From positions 744,001 to 808,000 of the forward strand of contig NZ_CP129013.1 of assembly GCF_020524035.2 (NCBI RefSeq): a DNA stretch of 64,000 nucleotides, read 5' to 3'. Origin of the DNA: Bacillus carboniphilus (GTDB taxonomy: Bacteria > Bacillota > Bacilli > Bacillales > JAIVKR01). The translations under genes and the position numbers were made by a program. Below are positions 55,167 through 63,397 of this stretch, in pieces (the first letter of the stretch is position 1; each line of letters starts with the position of its first letter). A model generated the notes under the pieces. The model saw nothing but the letters and a program-made list of their open reading frames with translations. It did no database searches and was not told the DNA's origin.

Positions 55167-55685
55167 TTACTGCCATTGATTCTTTATAAATTTGTCTCTA
55201 CCAGATTTTTTTCGATCTTCTTTATAACCTTTAGGGTTCTTTTTATAAAACTGTTGATGTTCTTCTTCCGCTTCATAAAAAGTAGAGGCTTCTATAATTT
55301 TTGTTTGAATTGGTTTCGTGAATTTTAAGCTTACTTGTTCTTTGCTTCTTTCAGCAAGAATTCGTTGCTTTTCATCATGAAAGAAAATAGCCGTCAAATA
55401 TTGAGAGCCGCGATCATGAAATTGTCCACCATCATCTGTAGGGTCAATTTGTATCCAATATAACTCTAATAGCTTTTCATATTTGAATAATGAAGGGTCA
55501 TAGGCAATTTGCACAACTTCATAGTGACCTGTTTGCCCTGTTTTCACTTGCTCATATGTAGGGTTAACTAGCGATCCACCCATATATCCTGAAACAACTC
55601 CTTTAATCCCAGGTAATTGATCAAATGGTTGTACCATACACCAAAAACACCCACCTGCAAAAGTGGCAAGCTTAAATTGATTCAT
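55167..55685 (-). CDS. msrA: peptide methionine sulfoxide reductase MsrA
   Basis: Protein of 172 residues. ATG at 55685 behind AGGAGAAC, reading [26 protein letters not shown] with the catalytic Cys in GCFWC, and later QIDPTDDGGQFHDRGSQY. The upstream frame to 55796 has no site. It shares its N-terminal block with the MsrA half of the fused protein at 1368-2324, so the genome has two MsrA domains in this window alone. Confidence 0.93.
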   Translation of the reverse strand: MNQFKLATFAGGCFWCMVQPFDQLPGIKGVVSGYMGGSLVNPTYEQVKTGQTGHYEVVQIAYDPSLFKYEKLLELYWIQIDPTDDGGQFHDRGSQYLTAIFFHDEKQRILAERSKEQVSLKFTKPIQTKIIEASTFYEAEEEHQQFYKKNPKGYKEDRKKSGRDKFIKNQWQ

Positions 55686-55969
55686 TGTTCGTTCTCCTAT
55701 CAAAAATATTCTTAATGTAGAGTATAAATTGAAGAATGACTTCTTACAAATAGAAAGGTTCGTAATTGTTTTTATGAGTATTTGTTTTGGAATCAAAATA
55801 AGGATAATTTACCTGTAGTAAACTTGAAAAGTAAGGTGATTTGTGATATCTTAATGGTGCTAGTTTTTGTTCGGTAAATTTTTAGGTTTGAAATGTTTCG
55901 CCTTTGATTACGAAGAACAAGAATAGTAATACACCCGTGCACGTGTTGTGCGCAACAGGAGGAAGAAAG

Positions 55970-56167
55970 ATGTTAACTGGTAAAGTAAAATGGTTCAACT
56001 CTGAAAAAGGTTTCGGTTTTATCGAAGTTGAAGGTCAAGATGACGTTTTTGTTCATTATTCTGCTATTCAAGGCGAAGGTTTCAAAACATTAGAAGAAGG
56101 TCAAGAAGTGAGCTTTGAAGTAGTTGAAGGTCCTCGTGGTCCTCAAGCTTCTAACCTTCAAAAATAA
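55970..56167 (+). CDS. cold-shock protein CspB/CspD type
   Basis: Protein of 65 residues starting [33 protein letters not shown], with both RNP motifs (KGFGFIEV and DVFVHY). ATG 55970 follows AACAGGAGGAAAG. Binds single-stranded nucleic acid, chaperoning mRNA. A leader of more than 100 bases upstream may carry cold-shock control, not read further here. Confidence 0.93.
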   Translation: MLTGKVKWFNSEKGFGFIEVEGQDDVFVHYSAIQGEGFKTLEEGQEVSFEVVEGPRGPQASNLQK

Positions 56168-56182
56168 AAATTTAGATGTATG

Positions 56183-56213
56183 AAAGACTCCATTTAAAGG
56201 GGTCTTTTTTTGT
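56183..56213 (+). terminator. rho-independent terminator of the csp gene
   Basis: AAAGACTCC-ATTTAAA-GGGGTCTTTTTTT. Confidence 0.75.
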
Positions 56214-56463
56214 TCAAAATAACTGTTTAAACAACAAATTTTAATCTTGAAGAAATCTAGAGGTGTTCCACAAATATCATTTTTTAAGTGTTATTAAATT
56301 CTAGCTCTTTTCAGTAATGAAGAGTATACATTTTTTTATTCTTTCTTTCCGTTCCCCTTACATAACCTCTTTATCATTTCTAAATCCTTTTTTTCATACA
56401 ATTAGATAACAACCTTTTGAGTGACTAAAAGGTAGGAAACTATACAGAGGGAGGATCTTAGTT

Positions 56464-57804
56464 ATGAGTGAAATACAAAAGAAAGATGAAAGATACGTTT
56501 GGCATTCTATGAAACCTTATTCTCCTGAAAAAACCATGGTGGTTGAAAAATCTTCTGGCTCCTGGATTGTTGATACGGAAGGGAATAAATATCTTGATGC
56601 AATGGCTGGACTATGGTGTGTAAATATAGGTTATGGAAGAGAGGAGTTGGCGCGGTCAGCATATGAACAGCTTGTTGATATGCCTTATTATCCCTTAAGT
56701 CAAAGTCATTTACCTGCCATAAAATTGAGTGAGAAACTAAACCAATACTTAGATGACGATTATATCATCTATTTTTCTAATTCAGGTTCAGAGGCCAACG
56801 AGGTTGCTTTTAAAATTGCCAGACAATACTATCAACAAATTGGAGAATATAGTAGATATAAATTTATATCTAGATATAGATCTTACCACGGAAACACAAT
56901 GGGAGCTTTATCAGCTACAGGGCAAGCACAAAGAAAATATCGATACGAACCATTAACGAATGGATTTATTCATGTACCACCTCCGGATACGTATCGAGAT
57001 GAAGAGGCTCAAGTTCAAGATCCTCTTCAATTATCTTCAGTAAAAGCCATTGATCAAACGATGACATGGGAATTAAGCGAGACAATTGCTGGAGTGATTA
57101 TGGAACCGATTATTACAGGCGGAGGGATTTTGGTTCCTCCTGAAGGCTATTTAAAGGCAGTGAAAGAGACATGTGAAAAACATGGAGCGTTGTTGATTGT
57201 TGATGAGGTTATTTGCGGATTTGGAAGAACAGGAAAGATGTTTGGGTATAAGCATGGAAACATAAAACCAGATATTATTACTATGGCAAAAGGAATCACC
57301 AGTGGATATTTACCTTTAGCAGCAACAGCAGTGAGAAAGGACATCTATAATGCTTTTAAAGGGAAAGAAATGTACGATTGTTTTAGGCATATTAATACTT
57401 TTGGAGGAAATCCTGCTGCATGTGCTTTAGCTTTTAAAAATATTGAAATATTAGAGCAAGAATCATTGGTTCAAGAGTCTGCTCGCAAAGGACAAAAGCT
57501 ACTAGAAGCACTTAAAAAAGAACTGAAGGATGTACAATATGTAGGAGATATAAGAGGAAAGGGTCTGTTAATTGGTATTGAACTTGTTGAGGATAAGATA
57601 ACAAAAAAACCTTTACCTGTTCATTTTGTCAATGAAATAATAGAAGGATGTAAAAAAGATGGAGTATTAATTGCGAAAAATGGCTTAACAGTAGCTGGTT
57701 ATAATAATGTTATTGTGCTTTCACCACCATTGAGTATAGAAGACCATGATTTAACATTAATATTGGAAACAGTTAGTGAAAACGTGAAAAAATTAGATCG
57801 GTAA
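56464..57804 (+). CDS. class III omega-amino acid:pyruvate aminotransferase (YhxA-like)
   Basis: Protein of 446 residues. SNSGSEANEVAFKIARQYY near residue 100, YHGNTMGALSATG, VIVDEVICGFGRTGKMFGY and the PLP-Lys segment TMAKGITSGYLPLAATAV. The N-terminus DERYVWHSMKPYSP is typical of omega-amino acid transaminases. Terminal-amine donors (beta-alanine, putrescine-type) are likely; exact substrate unknown. GGGAGGATC precedes the ATG. Second class III aminotransferase of the window. Confidence 0.87.
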   Translation: MSEIQKKDERYVWHSMKPYSPEKTMVVEKSSGSWIVDTEGNKYLDAMAGLWCVNIGYGREELARSAYEQLVDMPYYPLSQSHLPAIKLSEKLNQYLDDDYIIYFSNSGSEANEVAFKIARQYYQQIGEYSRYKFISRYRSYHGNTMGALSATGQAQRKYRYEPLTNGFIHVPPPDTYRDEEAQVQDPLQLSSVKAIDQTMTWELSETIAGVIMEPIITGGGILVPPEGYLKAVKETCEKHGALLIVDEVICGFGRTGKMFGYKHGNIKPDIITMAKGITSGYLPLAATAVRKDIYNAFKGKEMYDCFRHINTFGGNPAACALAFKNIEILEQESLVQESARKGQKLLEALKKELKDVQYVGDIRGKGLLIGIELVEDKITKKPLPVHFVNEIIEGCKKDGVLIAKNGLTVAGYNNVIVLSPPLSIEDHDLTLILETVSENVKKLDR

Positions 57805-57932
57805 CCATATAAAAATCCGAATGTTACAGTCTTGTAACTTGCTGGTAGTCGAATTGTTTTAGAAGTGACATAACTATATGATATCCTCGCACTTGTTAGT
57901 AAAAAGAAACTAACAAGAGGAGGAATTTACTC

Positions 57933-58403
57933 ATGAAAAAATTTACGTTAATAATGACGATGTTTTTATTAATTCCAGTTCAGCAAGCATTCGCTAAAAC
58001 TTTACCTATAGATGTTTTTTTCGAAAACGAAGATACAGAACTAGTGAATCCAATTGAAGAATTAAAAAACTCACGAGAAGACCATCCATTAAGAAACGCT
58101 GATACAACTAATGAAAAAGAATTAAAGGTAGAAGCAACAGCTTATACAGCTAATTGCAAAGGCTGTTCTGGAATTACAGCAACAGGTGATAATTTAATAG
58201 AAAATCCAAATATGAAGGTAATTGCGGTAGACCCTGATGTCATTCCCCTTGGTTCAAAAGTATACGTAGAAGGATATGGAGAAGCGATTGCTAGTGATAC
58301 AGGTGGAGCAATAGAAGGGAACCGTATTGATATCTTTATCCCATCTAAAGAGGCGGCTTTAGCATTTGGAAGAAAGGATTTAACAGTGACAATTTTAGAA
58401 TAG
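57933..58403 (+). CDS. secreted 3D-domain protein, YocH/YuiC-like
   Basis: Protein of 156 residues with a signal peptide ending at AFA and a C-terminal 3D domain: VEATAYTANCKGCSGITATG, VIAVDPDVIPLGSKVYVEGYG, ASDTGGAIEGNRIDIF. The three Asp make the MltA-like catalytic site. No LysM is present, unlike YocH, so it is a short muralytic stand-alone form. GAGGAGG precedes the ATG. The stop codon abuts an IS200/IS605 right-end remnant. Confidence 0.85.
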   Translation: MKKFTLIMTMFLLIPVQQAFAKTLPIDVFFENEDTELVNPIEELKNSREDHPLRNADTTNEKELKVEATAYTANCKGCSGITATGDNLIENPNMKVIAVDPDVIPLGSKVYVEGYGEAIASDTGGAIEGNRIDIFIPSKEAALAFGRKDLTVTILE

Positions 58404-58740
58404 AGTGTGAACTACTCACCACTTAGCTAACGTTAGAAGTGGGAGCTTCTCAACTCCACGACGAAAGTAACCTTTCATCTCCTTGAGCGTTACTTCGGAC
58501 TGAACCAGCCCTAGATGTCTAACGAATGGAGTTCTTTCTATACCTTGATTATTTTACGAGTGGAAGGAAAGCTTGGTTTTCGCAGTTATTTGTCCACTCA
58601 ACCATATACAATCACTTATCAAAGAACGAATCATAGGAATATTATAACACATTTTGTCTATCGCCAACCGAAATTCATCTCCACCTTATCAATGAGCTTC
58701 GCCCTTAACGTTCTTGAAGATGGAGACTTCTTTCGGAAAT
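58404..58740 (-). mobile_element. IS200/IS605-type remnant with right end and reRNA-like region, no tnpB
   Basis: Read on the minus strand, it ends in GGAGTTGAGAAGCTCCCACTTC..AAGTGGTGAGTAGTTCAC. This is the usual layout of IS605/IS1341 right ends and of the omega/reRNA scaffold. The imperfect palindrome CCACTTAGCTAACGTTAGAAGTGG is at 58419-58442. No transposase or TnpB reading frame remains in the 330 bases. A family A repeat fragment adjoins it. It lies right after the stop of the 3D-domain gene. Confidence 0.5.
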
Positions 58741-58747
58741 CGTTAAA

Positions 58748-58872
58748 AAAGTCCTGAAAAAATTGGAGTCGAATAACTTTGTTGTCTCACTATTACAAGC
58801 TCCGACGCCTGTGATCTTTTGAGCAATCGCCTCATTCTTCTCGGTTCTTTTTTCGCTTTTTGAACACGCACT
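58748..58872. repeat. dispersed intergenic repeat, family A copy 3 (short)
   Basis: AAAAAAGTCCTGAAAAAATTGGAGTCGAATAACTTTGTTGTC, then CTCCGACGCC, directly joined to the right part GTGATCTTTTGAGCAATCGCCTC and CTTTTTGAACACGCAC. The hairpin core of the other copies is deleted. Bases 58873-59121 hold no feature that I recognise. Confidence 0.65.
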
Positions 58873-59121
58873 ATTAATATAGAGAGGTGTGTTAGTAGAA
58901 ATATAAAGTTAATAAAAAATCAAAATAGACGGGATAAGTTGATATAGTAAGCAAGAGATGAACGTGTAGATAGTAAATTTCATCAGATGAAATAAGGGTA
59001 ATAAGATTTGTAACAAAGAAGGAATATCATTGAGGCTTTTGTTGGCTTCTAATGTTTTTATTATTAAACAATATTAGGAGTATGTCCATTCTTAAGAGGG
59101 ATATATTATAGCAAATAAAAG

Positions 59122-59427
59122 CTATCTTAAACGGCTTAACTCCATGTCATGTTCACCAACTTTTTGACTTAAGTATTTTTGATTCTCATCCATTCGATCT
59201 ATTTTAGAATTTACTTCATCGAACTTATCATCCATTTTACTTTCAATCTGTTCAAACCGTTTGTTTGTTTGTTGTTTAAAATCAGCTAAATCCACTTTAA
59301 TGTTTACTATGTCTACTTTCATATCCGTTATGTCTTCCTTCATGTTCGTTATGTCGTGTTTCATAGTAGTAATATCTTCCTGAGTTTTTGCGATCATTTC
59401 AATGATCATATTTAGTTTTTTCTCCAT
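59122..59427 (-). CDS. coiled-coil protein, unknown
   Basis: Protein of 101 residues, almost entirely heptad repeats: MEKKLNMIIEMIAKTQEDI, then four similar units of the type TxMKxDIxxMK (residues 17-45), then KRFEQIESKMDDKFDEVNSKIDRMDENQ. AAGGAGGAAAGCAA precedes the ATG. Sequence repetition at DNA level reflects the coiled-coil units. Similar proteins occur widely in bacilli without known role. Confidence 0.65.
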   Translation of the reverse strand: MEKKLNMIIEMIAKTQEDITTMKHDITNMKEDITDMKVDIVNIKVDLADFKQQTNKRFEQIESKMDDKFDEVNSKIDRMDENQKYLSQKVGEHDMELSRLR

Positions 59428-59544
59428 TTGCTTTCCTCCTTATATTTAATTATGAATCATTATATCATTTATTTGAGCAAAAACGACAAATAATTTGATT
59501 TTTGAATTTTACTGTATTGAAAGAAGAGTTCAAAATTTACCTAA

Positions 59545-59582
59545 AAGAACATAGACCGTTATTTCAACGGATCTATGCTCTA
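59545..59582 (-). terminator. rho-independent terminator
   Basis: On the minus strand AGAGCATAGATCCGTTG / AACGGTCTATGTTCTTTTA, just after the thioredoxin-like gene. Confidence 0.7.
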
Positions 59583-59588
59583 ACAAGT

Positions 59589-60146
59589 TTAGTTTTTCCA
59601 TTTAATGTTGCAACCTAAGCTAGGTTTTTGATCACTTGAGATTGGTTCATTCACTAACAAAGCATCAAGAGCCTTTCTAATTGACTCGCCCGTAACAGGT
59701 TTGTTATTTCCTGGTCTAGAATCATCTAACTGCCCTCGGTAAACAGCTACCATATTTTTGTCGAAAATATAGAAATCAGGTGTACAAGCTGCATCATACG
59801 CTTTCGCTACTTCTTGTGTTTCATCATAAAGGTAAGGGAAGGGGTAGTTTAATTCTTCCGCTTTTTTCTTCATGTTCTCAGGTGAGTCGTCAGGGTATTG
59901 GCTTACATCGTTTGAATTAATTGCAATAAAAGAAACCCCTTTTGTGATATAATCATTTGCTAGTTTAACTAATTCCTCTTGTACGTGGATGACAAAAGGA
60001 CAATGATTGCAAATGAACATAATAACAGTTGCTTTATCTGACTTCACATCTTCTAATGAGGTTTTTCCACCTGTAGTCGGATTAAATAATTCAAAATTAG
60101 GGGCTTTATTACCTAACGGAAACATATTCGATTCTGTTCTTGCCAT
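59589..60146 (-). CDS. thioredoxin-fold AhpC/TSA-like protein
   Basis: Protein of 185 residues. Peroxiredoxin/ResA-like fold with ICNHCPFVIHVQEEL (CxxC) near residue 47 and a cis-Pro region AACTPDFYIFDKN. ATG 60146 follows AAGGAGAGG; the ATG nine bases upstream touches that site. Thiol-disulfide exchange is likely; partner unknown. A family A repeat begins 76 bases upstream. Confidence 0.85.
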   Translation of the reverse strand: MARTESNMFPLGNKAPNFELFNPTTGGKTSLEDVKSDKATVIMFICNHCPFVIHVQEELVKLANDYITKGVSFIAINSNDVSQYPDDSPENMKKKAEELNYPFPYLYDETQEVAKAYDAACTPDFYIFDKNMVAVYRGQLDDSRPGNNKPVTGESIRKALDALLVNEPISSDQKPSLGCNIKWKN

Positions 60147-60221
60147 CTTATTCATCCTCTCCTTATATTTTCATTAAAAGTATAACGAAAAATAAGACTG
60201 AAGAGAAATAATCCAGTTTTA

Positions 60222-60434
60222 GAGGTTGTTCAAAAAGTCATGAAAAATTGCTGTCGAATAACTTTGTTGTCTCGCTATTCCAACCTCCGACGCCAGGATT
60301 GGCTAGCACGAGCGTTGTCCCTAGGATGGGGACGTCTTTAGCTCGTGATCCTTCAGTTTGTACACTGTGGTGCTCATAGCTTCGTGGCCTCGTTCTTCTC
60401 GGCCCTTTTCCCCCTACTTTTTGAACACGCACTT
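60222..60434. repeat. dispersed intergenic repeat, family A copy 4
   Basis: GAGGTTGTTCAAAAAGTCATG start and CTTTTTGAACACGCAC end. Over 150 bases nearly identical to copy 1 at 983-1262. Hairpin CACGAGC-GTT-GTCCC-TAGGATG-GGGAC-GTCTTTA-GCTCGTG is intact. Short by about 65 bases because the second hairpin is missing. Confidence 0.78.
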
Positions 60435-60495
60435 TTAAAATCTTTATTTTGTTGGTACACTTTCAAATAGGATAATGAATAGTAAAGGATTTTAA

Positions 60496-62706
60496 ATGAT
60501 GTTAAATATGATAAAAGATTGGCAAACAGCCATTAACATAGAAATTGCTCAATTGAAAAAATATGGACATACAAAATATCGAATCACAAATGGACAGCTA
60601 ATTAAGTCCGGTGAAATATTTACTTATTATTTTCAAACAACTGCAACGGTGAACATTCCAGTAAAAACGTTTATTACTTTATGTATAGATGAGGTGGAAG
60701 AAAAAGCACAACTTTTATCTTCAGAAGGAATAGGTCTCGTGATTGAATCTCCACGATCATTTGGTGAATTTATTCATGAGGGCTATATATCCCATGACCC
60801 ATGGGAATTATTAGAGGAACTAAATGTTCGACTAGACGAGATAAAAAAGAGTAAGCGTAAACGTTCAAGGGTGAACAGGTTAATGAATCCTTCAGTCAAT
60901 CTGAGACATCCGATTGAACAAATAAAAGGAAACGTTCATGAATTAGTTTTGCGTTCAAAATATAATCCTATTACCTTTGTATGGGGACCACCTGGAACGG
61001 GGAAAACGTATACATTAGCAAGGGTAGCCGCAAACAAATATATAAAAAATAAAAAAGTGTTAATATTATCGCAAAGCAATCAAGCTGTTGACGTATTAAT
61101 CAATGAAGTAGCTCTGTTTTTATTAAAGAAAGATAAGTTTTTAGAAGGTCATGTCATACGGTATGGTACGAATATGAGTGGGGTTTTATTGAAGGAAGTA
61201 ACAATTGATCATTTACTCCATAAATCACACCCTTCAATTATTGTAGAAAAAACCAAACTTTCAGAGGAACGAAAGCTTTTAAAGCAAGATTTAACGACAT
61301 CATTTAGTCAGCGTGATACTCACGATCTGTTAACAATAGAAGAAAAGCTTACTAAACTAACTGAAAAAATCAGACGAAAAGAAGAACATTTAATAAAAGA
61401 CGCTAAAGTCATCGCCACTACATTGGCAAAAGCAGCCACTGATCCTCTCATTTATGAGCAAACCTTTGATTTAGTGATCGTGGATGAAGCAAGTATGGCT
61501 TACGTTCCGCAAATCGCTTTTGCTTCTTCACTTGGAAAAAGAATGATTGTGTGTGGGGATTTTAAGCAGTTACCACCAATTGCAGCTACTAGACATCCAT
61601 TAGTAGAAAAGTGGTTAAAAGAAGATGTTTTTCATAGGTGTGGAGTGGTCGGAGAAAAACTTCACCCTCAATTGTTTCTATTAAGAGAGCAACGAAGAAT
61701 GCATCCTGCTATTTCGGCATTTACAAATAAATATATTTATGAATCACGAGTGGTCGATCATCCATGTACAACGCAACGGGTTGAATTAAGTATGAAGAAA
61801 CCTTTTCAACATCACGCTTCGATTTTGTTGAGTTCTATAGGAAGTGGATCATACTGCCTAACAGATAATTCTTCTGGATCTAGAATTAACATATGGAATC
61901 TCCTCCTTTCTTTCCAAGTGATTCAAGAGGCTTACGTAAATGGTTTTCGTTCGATTGGATACGTAACACCATATAGAGCTCAAGCTTCTTTAATGAATGG
62001 TTTGTTGAAAGAAATTTTTCTTGAACAATCGATTGAAGCAAATATTGTTGCAGCAACCGTTCATCGTTTTCAAGGAAGTGAACGCGATGTGATGGTTTTT
62101 GATTCGGTTGATAGCTATCCTCAAGGAAGAGCAGGTTATTTGCTAACAGGTCCCAATAGTGAGCGCTTACTAAATGTAGCGATGACCAGAACAAGAGGAA
62201 AGTTTGTTCATGTTTGTGATCAAAATTTTTTTAAAGCTCGAACTAAACGAGGCAAGAAGATTAACCAGCTGATTGAGCACCAACAAACGTTTGACCGAGT
62301 TGTTAATCATCAAGAGATAGGACATTGGATCAAACATCATCATGATCATATTCAATGGAAACACGCACTTAATAAAGAAGCAGTCATAAAAGACTTAACA
62401 AAGGTAAAAAAACAAATTGTGATAGGGTATGAGGGTGAGGCTCTTTCTAGGGAATGGACTAACATTTTAACCAAATATCAGGACAAGTTAACCATTTACT
62501 TTAAATCTGAAATAAAGAATCTTAAACCTACTCAACTTTTTGAAGAAATTGCTCCGTTTTCTTTCATTAATATTGATAACAAAATACTCTGGATTGGTCA
62601 GCCATTTGATAAAACTAAATGTATTGAACCACCTTTTGTAGCGATCCGTATTGAAGCACCTAGTTTTATTCAACAGTTTATGGGGATGCTAGGTTGTTCG
62701 TTTTAA
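60496..62706 (+). CDS. SF1 (UPF1-like) helicase with C-terminal PLD-like domain
   Basis: Protein of 736 residues. Walker A WGPPGTGKTYTLA near residue 165, LILSQSNQAVDVL, Walker B VIVDEASMAYVPQ, GDFKQLPPIAA, REQRRMHP, VHRFQGSERDVMVFD and LNVAMTRTRGKF are all in place, an SF1B superfamily helicase. Between motif Ia and II there is a coiled insertion (about residues 250-300). The last 120 residues (IVIGYEGEALSREW, FINIDNKILWIGQPF) look like a phospholipase-D-type fold without the HKD residues. Target unknown; DNA or RNA metabolism. Start is one of the ATGs at 60496-60510; no strong site. Confidence 0.82.
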   Translation: MMLNMIKDWQTAINIEIAQLKKYGHTKYRITNGQLIKSGEIFTYYFQTTATVNIPVKTFITLCIDEVEEKAQLLSSEGIGLVIESPRSFGEFIHEGYISHDPWELLEELNVRLDEIKKSKRKRSRVNRLMNPSVNLRHPIEQIKGNVHELVLRSKYNPITFVWGPPGTGKTYTLARVAANKYIKNKKVLILSQSNQAVDVLINEVALFLLKKDKFLEGHVIRYGTNMSGVLLKEVTIDHLLHKSHPSIIVEKTKLSEERKLLKQDLTTSFSQRDTHDLLTIEEKLTKLTEKIRRKEEHLIKDAKVIATTLAKAATDPLIYEQTFDLVIVDEASMAYVPQIAFASSLGKRMIVCGDFKQLPPIAATRHPLVEKWLKEDVFHRCGVVGEKLHPQLFLLREQRRMHPAISAFTNKYIYESRVVDHPCTTQRVELSMKKPFQHHASILLSSIGSGSYCLTDNSSGSRINIWNLLLSFQVIQEAYVNGFRSIGYVTPYRAQASLMNGLLKEIFLEQSIEANIVAATVHRFQGSERDVMVFDSVDSYPQGRAGYLLTGPNSERLLNVAMTRTRGKFVHVCDQNFFKARTKRGKKINQLIEHQQTFDRVVNHQEIGHWIKHHHDHIQWKHALNKEAVIKDLTKVKKQIVIGYEGEALSREWTNILTKYQDKLTIYFKSEIKNLKPTQLFEEIAPFSFINIDNKILWIGQPFDKTKCIEPPFVAIRIEAPSFIQQFMGMLGCSF

Positions 62707-62857
62707 ATATTTCACTTATTGAAAAAGGATTTAAGGAGAATTTTTCTTAGTTAATATAGCTCGCTAGCTTCTTCTTATTTCTAAGTCTTTTTTTTAAAAA
62801 ATGATTCGTAATGCCAAGTGTTCATTCAATTGAAAAAGGGGGACTCCATTTAAGGAT

Positions 62858-62905
62858 AAATGGTTTATTCTTTCTTGATTCTCAGAAGGAACAAACCATT
62901 TTTTG
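62858..62905 (+). terminator. rho-independent terminator of the helicase gene
   Basis: AAATGGTTTATTC pairs with GGAACAAACCATTT, followed by TTTTG; a possible stop for the convergent ogt as well. Confidence 0.6.
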
Positions 62906-62908
62906 TAA

Positions 62909-63397
62909 TTATAACTTTTTCTTTAATTGATTTCTTTCATGGTTTAACAGCCATTCTTTTCTCCACAATCCTCCAGCATAACCTGTAAGTTTGCCATTTG
63001 CTCCAATGATTCGATGGCAAGGAACGATAATACTAAGTTGGTTTTTACTATTAGCAGTGCCTACAGCTCGGACCGCTTTTTCATTCCCAATCACTGCGGC
63101 AATGTCTTTATAGGAAGAAGTTTTTGCATATGGAATCGAGGTTAATGCGTTCCAAACTTCTTTTTGAAAGGTGGTTCCTGTAGCCAAGGATGGGATGTTA
63201 AATTCCATTCTTTGACCATTAAAATATTCATCTAGTTGCTTATAGCATTCTTTTATGACATTAGGTGTTTCCCCATTGATTTTATTTTGAATTTCCGTTT
63301 TGTCAGAAAATAAAATTGAAAAGATGACCTCATTGGATCCACCTATTTCAATCATTCCAATAGGTGATTTGTAATCAACCATATACTGTTTACACAT
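62909..63397 (-). CDS. ogt: methylated-DNA-protein cysteine methyltransferase
   Basis: Protein of 162 residues. Suicide Cys in IVPCHRIIGANGKLTGYAGGLWRKEWLL. FQKEVWNALTSIPYAKTSSYKDIA forms the DNA-binding part. ATG 63397 behind GGAGGTCATT; the longer frame to 63457 runs inside alkA. Repairs O6-alkylguanine. Overlaps the end of alkA by a few bases, so both are in one operon. Confidence 0.92.
   Translation of the reverse strand: MCKQYMVDYKSPIGMIEIGGSNEVIFSILFSDKTEIQNKINGETPNVIKECYKQLDEYFNGQRMEFNIPSLATGTTFQKEVWNALTSIPYAKTSSYKDIAAVIGNEKAVRAVGTANSKNQLSIIVPCHRIIGANGKLTGYAGGLWRKEWLLNHERNQLKKKL

Noticed and set aside
58515-58757. 80-codon frame in the IS605 remnant
   Set aside because: Runs through the reRNA-like region into the family A fragment; not similar to TnpA or TnpB and lacks a ribosome site.
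59230-59390. direct repeats of about 21 bases
   Set aside because: They encode heptad units of the coiled-coil protein; no independent DNA role needed.
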